Assembly: GCF_002019705.1 (NCBI RefSeq)
Contig: NZ_KV917377.1
Coordinates: forward strand, 494,565 to 558,564
Direction: 5' to 3'
From: Shouchella patagoniensis
GTDB taxonomy: Bacteria > Bacillota > Bacilli > Bacillales > Bacillaceae_D
Length of the DNA: 64,000 nt
Under the pieces are notes generated by a model. The model saw nothing but the letters and a program-made list of their open reading frames with translations, did no database searches and was not told the origin of the DNA. Shown piece by piece: positions 61,651 through 64,000 of this stretch. The stretch's first letter is position 1. Each line of letters starts with the position of its first letter. The position numbers and the translations under genes were made by a program.

Positions 61651-63279
61651 TTATGCACCCTTCGTATCTTGATCAGTCTCTTCTTCTTGATCCTTTGGAG
61701 GTGTGAGTGCTGTATCTTTTACACTTTGTTCGACTTCACGCTGAAAAGACATCCAATTTCGATTTGTATGCGCTGCGATCAGCACATCTTCTCCACTTTT
61801 CTGTAGCCACACACGTCGATGAGCCCAGTATGATCCTTGTACCAGTCCAATAATAAAAATGGTTCCTCCAGCAATTAACAATGGCAAAGTAAGATCTTTA
61901 CGCACTGTTAATATACTTACATTTACTAAATCAACATCAACAAATGTCATTTTATAATCGTTATCCCCTAAAGGTTCTAAGTTTTGCTGGATACCAACAA
62001 AACTGGTTTCTCCTTCAGGCGTTTCTGGTGTAATCATATTAAAAATAAAATATGGATTATCGGGTATTTGGTTTAGAGTAGATGGTTCATTATTTGAATT
62101 CATATAGAAATTTGGATAATAATTTTCTAGCACAACCGAATAGCCATCTCCTAAATCGTAATGCTTTTCAGGATCAATTAAATTAATTGTCATTTCTCCA
62201 AATGTTTCATTTGTTTCTTTGTTCTCAAGTGTAAACGTCATTTGATTGAGCTCATTTAAGCGATAATCGGTTTGGTATAAAGATAATGAATCAAAGGTTA
62301 ACGGATCGTTAACACGTATCAACTTCTCCTCAATCATCTCTAAATCCCCATCACCAATTAACCCTTCGCGTTTATATAAAACAGCATCCGTTTCAAACGC
62401 TTCTGGAACAACTGATTGACCACTTTCAAAAGCTTCTTGGAACCGTTCATCTTCCTCGTCATACAACGAAATCGAAAAGCCACGATTTTCAACAAAGTAC
62501 TCTGAATCCGTTTCAGGAATTGGAGCACGTTCCCCTTCTCGAATCCACATTGACGTATCAACATACATACCAGGAATATAACGAGCCAAACAGCCAATTA
62601 AAAATAAAATTAAGCCAACATGATTCACATAAGGTCCCCAGCGCGCAAAACGATTTTTCTCTGCGAGGATATTGCCATTCTCAACTCGGACTTTATACCT
62701 TTTTTGTTTTAACGCTTCAGCTACTTTTGTCAACTCATCATCAGGATGGGCAATTGTTGATTTTGAATATAGTCGTTGTCTTGTCATAAAATGCTTATGG
62801 CGCGTAACTCGCTGTGCTTTTAATGCTTTATAGAGAGGAATCCCTCGATCAAAACTAGCAACAATAATGGATACACCAAGAGCAATAATTAACGTTATGT
62901 ACCACCAAGAGCTATAAAGCTCATGCAACCCTAAGTTATAATACGCTAAACCAGGAGCCCCATATTCTCTTTCATAAAAAGCTGCCGGTTCTTCAAGACC
63001 TGGTCGCAAATTATCTTGAGGAAAAATGGTTCCTAGAGCAGAAGCAAGTAATAATAAGACTATAATCCAAATACCTACTTTTACAGAAGAGAAAAATCCC
63101 CAAATTCGATCTAACAGTGTCACTTTCCGCTTTTTAGAGCGGATTGCAGCTCCTTCATAACGCATGTTCACGCCTTCTTGTTGCGCTTTATCGGTTAAAG
63201 GTTTACCACACGCGGCACACATTTCGGTCCCTACTTTATTAACGTGACCACACTCACATATAATGGTTTCATTATTCAT
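61651..63279 (-). CDS. resB: Cytochrome c biogenesis protein ResB (Ccs1)
   Basis: Partner of ResC in heme delivery to apocytochrome c. The 542-residue protein starts with a small zinc ribbon (CECGHVN and CAACGKP, residues 9-25), followed by the Ccs1 membrane core (segments near 70-90, 130-150 and 215-232) and a large extracytoplasmic domain (about 245-470), with a last membrane segment near 485. GGAGGTG precedes ATG 63279. Same layout as B. subtilis ResB. Confidence 0.94.
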   Translation of the reverse strand: MNNETIICECGHVNKVGTEMCAACGKPLTDKAQQEGVNMRYEGAAIRSKKRKVTLLDRIWGFFSSVKVGIWIIVLLLLASALGTIFPQDNLRPGLEEPAAFYEREYGAPGLAYYNLGLHELYSSWWYITLIIALGVSIIVASFDRGIPLYKALKAQRVTRHKHFMTRQRLYSKSTIAHPDDELTKVAEALKQKRYKVRVENGNILAEKNRFARWGPYVNHVGLILFLIGCLARYIPGMYVDTSMWIREGERAPIPETDSEYFVENRGFSISLYDEEDERFQEAFESGQSVVPEAFETDAVLYKREGLIGDGDLEMIEEKLIRVNDPLTFDSLSLYQTDYRLNELNQMTFTLENKETNETFGEMTINLIDPEKHYDLGDGYSVVLENYYPNFYMNSNNEPSTLNQIPDNPYFIFNMITPETPEGETSFVGIQQNLEPLGDNDYKMTFVDVDLVNVSILTVRKDLTLPLLIAGGTIFIIGLVQGSYWAHRRVWLQKSGEDVLIAAHTNRNWMSFQREVEQSVKDTALTPPKDQEEETDQDTKGA

Positions 63280-63300
63280 GCTAACACCTCCTTATTGCCT

Positions 63301-63828
63301 TTACGTGTCAGGCACGATGCTTTGGAAAAACTCATGGATCTGTGCTTCTGTCATTTCGCCTTCATGATAACGCTGTACTTGTCCATGCTCGTCCACTAAG
63401 ATCGTTGCAGGCAATGGACCCACTCCATACGCCCGAGTAAGTTCTCGGCGCTTATCAATAGCAATTGGAAATGATAAATCATGTCGGTCAACAAAAGACT
63501 GAACCGTTAATGGAGCTTCATCTACATTAATTGCGATCATCTCGACTTGATCTTCATAATCGGAATATGCGCTTTCAATGTGAGGCATTTCCCGTTCGCA
63601 AGGCTCACAAAAAGTTCCCCAAAAATTAATAAATACGCCTTTACCTTCTTGTTCAGCAAGAACAAAGCGATCATTTACCAAGTTTGTTACAGCGAAGTTT
63701 TTGGCCATGTCACCTTTCCGAACTAACCCATTATCAGATTGGGCATTTGCTATAAATGTGTAAACAACCGCAACCGCTATAACCATTAAAATGGCAAAAC
63801 GAATCCAGCTTCTTTTCTTTTTACTCAA
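63301..63828 (-). CDS. resA: Thiol-disulfide oxidoreductase ResA
   Basis: Membrane-anchored thioredoxin-like protein that reduces the disulfide of apocytochrome c before heme attachment. The 175-residue protein has an N-terminal anchor (about 9-27) and the redox motif [14 protein letters not shown] (CxxC with Glu-Pro, typical of ResA), then [13 protein letters not shown] with the cis-proline. The start is TTG 63826-63828, 6 bases after GGAGGGG. First gene of resABC. Confidence 0.96.
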   Translation of the reverse strand: MSKKKRSWIRFAILMVIAVAVVYTFIANAQSDNGLVRKGDMAKNFAVTNLVNDRFVLAEQEGKGVFINFWGTFCEPCEREMPHIESAYSDYEDQVEMIAINVDEAPLTVQSFVDRHDLSFPIAIDKRRELTRAYGVGPLPATILVDEHGQVQRYHEGEMTEAQIHEFFQSIVPDT

Positions 63829-63907
63829 CAGATGCCCCTCCTATTAATGTGAACGTTTTCTTACAAGACCTATTATAACGCGCAGCTTAATTCCAACTGC
63901 ATTTAAT

Positions 63908-64000
63908 TTATGACGGTTTCGTGACAGCAAGCTCTTTTAATTGCTTTACTTCGATTGGTTTTAATGGTCGAAACTCACTTGGTTGAAGGTTTCCTAATGT
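63908..64000 (-). CDS. rluB: Pseudouridine synthase RluB, C-terminal end (cut by window edge)
   Basis: Thirty codons before a TAA at 63908 read FRPLKPIEVKQLKEL near the end, the usual C-terminal tail of large-subunit rRNA pseudouridine synthases of the RluB/RsuA group. In B. subtilis rluB lies directly upstream of resA in the same orientation. The catalytic domain is outside the window. Confidence 0.8.
   Translation of the reverse strand, partial: TLGNLQPSEFRPLKPIEVKQLKELAVTKPS

Overview
The window is chromosomal DNA of a low-to-moderate GC, endospore-forming Bacillaceae species. Spore genes (spoIVA, spoVIF, sleB, ypeB, yphF) and core genes follow the same order as in Bacillus subtilis. A UbiA-type prenyltransferase of the MqnP kind inside the heptaprenyl/menaquinone block, a cobalamin-dependent metH and an accessory copper LPMO point to an alkaliphilic-type Bacillus relative rather than B. 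subtilis itself (inference). Nearly all genes lie on the minus strand. No tRNA, rRNA, CRISPR array, IS element or prophage was seen.

Region by region: (1) 1-9.3 kb is the aromatic supra-operon ndk-cheR-aroC-aroB-aroH-trpEDCFB, cut in trpB at the left edge. The trp genes have their own promoter, a TRAP-binding leader with GAG/UAG triplets, an attenuator hairpin and a hairpin that pairs the trpE start codon. (2) 9.4-14.1 kb is hepT-mqnP-menG-hepS-mtrB-folE, so TRAP itself (mtrB) is encoded about 8 kb from its target. (3) 14.2-26.1 kb holds spoIVA, yphF, yphE, spoVIF-gpsA-plsY-der, yphA, ypfD, plsC-cmk and the germination pair sleB-ypeB. (4) 26.2-32.9 kb is a SAM-I riboswitch operon, metI-yitJ-metH. 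(5) 33-43.9 kb holds aroD, a 54-codon zinc-ribbon gene, prsW, ansA, ypdA, gudB, a response regulator/sensor kinase/lipoprotein operon, mecB, a MerR regulator and ypbG. (6) 44.0-48.5 kb is an accessory segment that separates ypbG from ypbF: an M20 amidohydrolase, a 35-residue membrane peptide gene with its own promoter, an HTH-TPR regulator, two divergent XRE regulators sharing GTTAAC operators, and a secreted LPMO. (7) 48.5-54.7 kb is ypbF, a LysM-less ypbE, ypbD, recQ and ypbB, then fer and a T-box-controlled serA on the plus strand. (8) 55-57.8 kb is a cobalamin riboswitch operon with permease, ATPase and adenosyltransferase but no binding protein. (9) 57.8-64 kb is resABCDE for cytochrome c maturation and redox signalling, ending in the 3' end of rluB.

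How the parts fit: the shikimate genes supply chorismate to Trp and, by inference, to menaquinone through futalosine. Serine from serA is a co-substrate of tryptophan synthase. B12 uptake and adenosylation support the cobalamin-dependent MetH. Amino-acid control is almost entirely RNA-based (TRAP leader, SAM-I riboswitch, T-box, cobalamin riboswitch). The least explained parts are the 44.0-48.5 kb accessory segment, the trpE start-codon hairpin, the decayed-looking gap after mqnP, the truncated ypbE and the missing btuF.
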